Assembly (NCBI RefSeq): GCF_041296385.1
Contig: NW_027183949.1
Coordinates: 2,206,501 to 2,270,500, forward strand
Length of the DNA stretch: 64,000 nt
DNA from: Aphelocoma coerulescens
Lineage: Eukaryota > Chordata > Aves > Passeriformes > Corvidae
Reading direction: 5' to 3'
Shown: positions 63,099 to 64,000 of the stretch, one piece after another
How positions within the stretch are numbered: the first letter of the stretch is position 1
How the letters are laid out: every line of letters starts with the position of its first letter
The notes under the pieces: model-generated
Told to the model about the DNA's origin: nothing
The model's database searches: none
Seen by the model: only the letters and a program-made list of their open reading frames with translations
Program-made: the position numbers and the translations under genes

Positions 63099-64000
63099 CG
63101 ATGTCGTTCTGGCCCATGACATGGCTGCCATGGTTTGAGGATGGCTCTGCTGCCGTTCCTGCCTTGGGGGAGGATGTGCTGCAGAGCGGGGCTGCCCTGG
63201 GCACTGTCAGAGGGACAGGGCAGGACGGCTCCTGCTGCCAGGGCCGGCTGCAGGCTCTGAAGGTGGGCAGCAGCCAGGGGTGCCCAGGGCTGTCCTGCAG
63301 AGCAGCTCCTGCAGCCCTGAGGGCTCTTTGCCAGGCCAGGGCATCTTCCACCTTCCAGGGGCAGCTCTCAGCCTGCCTGGGAGCTCCCCATGGGCTGTGG
63401 GGAGGAGTTGGAGGTGGAAGGAGCGACCCCCCTCAGGGCAGACTCCTCCTGCTAGGGAGGTGGTGCTGCATGGCCAGGGCTGCTCTCAGCTTTCTCCTCA
63501 AGGGAAGGGAAAGGGGCTCTCAGGTTTGTCTGTGTCACTGAGACTCCTGCACTGCCGCCCTGGGGATCAGCAGCTCTGCCTCAGATCTCCCTCAGGAAGT
63601 GCCTCCTCACACTCCTCTGCCTGCAGACAGCACCAGCAGCACCTTGGCTTGCAGCATCTTCCTTTGTCTGAGCTGCCCTTCAGGCCCTACTGCCAGGGAG
63701 ATGCCCCTGGGCAGTGCCCTGTGCTGGGAGGGCTCTGCAGGGCAGAGCTGAGCCCCCAGGGCTGGGCTGGGCTCTGGCAGCACTGGCAGGGACAAGCCTT
63801 GGACCCAGAGAAACAGCTGCCAGGAGGCACAACTGCAGGCAGCAGAGAGCCAGAGCAACCACAGCTGCACAGGGAAAGGGAGAAGGGTTTAGAGAAATGG
63901 TTTTGAAATTGGAGCCTTCAAAAAGTCACTTTATTTTTCATTTTAAGAACAATCACCGGGAGATAGAGGGAGGTGAAATGAGCAAAGGGCACCTGTGTGG
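63099..64000. other. Non-array flank, GC-rich, no gene recognised
   Basis: Similarity to the array stops at about 63,098. The sequence beyond is rich in G and C, with many CCTGC/GCAGG words. The longest plus-strand open frame (63,280-63,906, 208 codons) has no domain I recognise and a composition typical of translated GC-rich noncoding DNA (many S, G, P, Q). A 117-codon minus-strand frame (62,998-63,351) spans the array edge and is chance. I see no RNA gene. From about 63,895 the base composition turns A/T-richer. Confidence 0.8.
63930..63935 (-). terminator. Possible polyadenylation signal (minus strand)
   Basis: tttatt on the plus strand reads AATAAA on the minus strand, inside an A/T-rich patch next to a GC-rich region. 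A gene entering from the right could end here. A six-base match is weak evidence. Confidence 0.15.

Noticed and set aside
63280..63906. 208-codon plus-strand frame in the flank as a gene
   Set aside because: Composition typical of GC-rich noncoding DNA, no motif or domain recognised, and an overlapping 156-codon frame of the same kind.

Overview
The window is almost entirely one head-to-tail tandem array of a 2.2 kb unit (macrosatellite scale), followed by about 0.9 kb of different, GC-rich sequence at the right edge. I find no protein-coding gene, tRNA, rRNA or CRISPR array that I can support. The DNA looks like a vertebrate nuclear genome. A bird, perhaps a songbird, is my best guess, from the style of the LTR-like segment and of the GC-rich flank. 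That is an impression, not proof. The coordinates, unit lengths and variant positions below come from reading the sequence directly.

Layout: the array runs from base 1 (its left end is outside the window) to about 63,098 and holds 29 units, all in the same orientation. The first is cut by the window edge and the last is cut by the array edge. A full unit is 2,209 to 2,218 bp, or 2,179 to 2,180 bp where one internal subrepeat is missing. Each unit has four parts: a spacer of about 300 bp; a degenerate minisatellite of about 830 bp, made of roughly 23 subrepeats of 37-38 bp; a 135-140 bp link; and a 940-949 bp segment that begins TGTGCC, ends AAGACA, and lies between 5-bp direct repeats (caggc / caggg). 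I interpret that segment as a solo LTR of an endogenous retrovirus, carried passively in every unit. Unit 29 keeps what appears to be the empty insertion site at 63,054-63,058. This suggests that an older unit of about 1.26 kb took up the LTR and that the composite unit was then amplified.

Above the unit level there is higher-order structure. Units fall into two main types, A and B, by a c/t change in the minisatellite. They alternate strictly through units 1-15, and the order then breaks into B and A runs. Units 3-8 are repeated as units 9-14 at an offset of exactly 13,263 bp with no difference that I found. Units 20-23 repeat units 5-8 (and 11-14) with scattered differences. Units 16-17 recur as 26-27. 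All of this fits repeated unequal exchange or segmental duplication inside the array. Part of it could be an assembly artefact.

From 63,099 to 64,000 the sequence no longer resembles the array. It is GC-rich, with no recognisable gene and at most a possible minus-strand polyadenylation signal near its right end.
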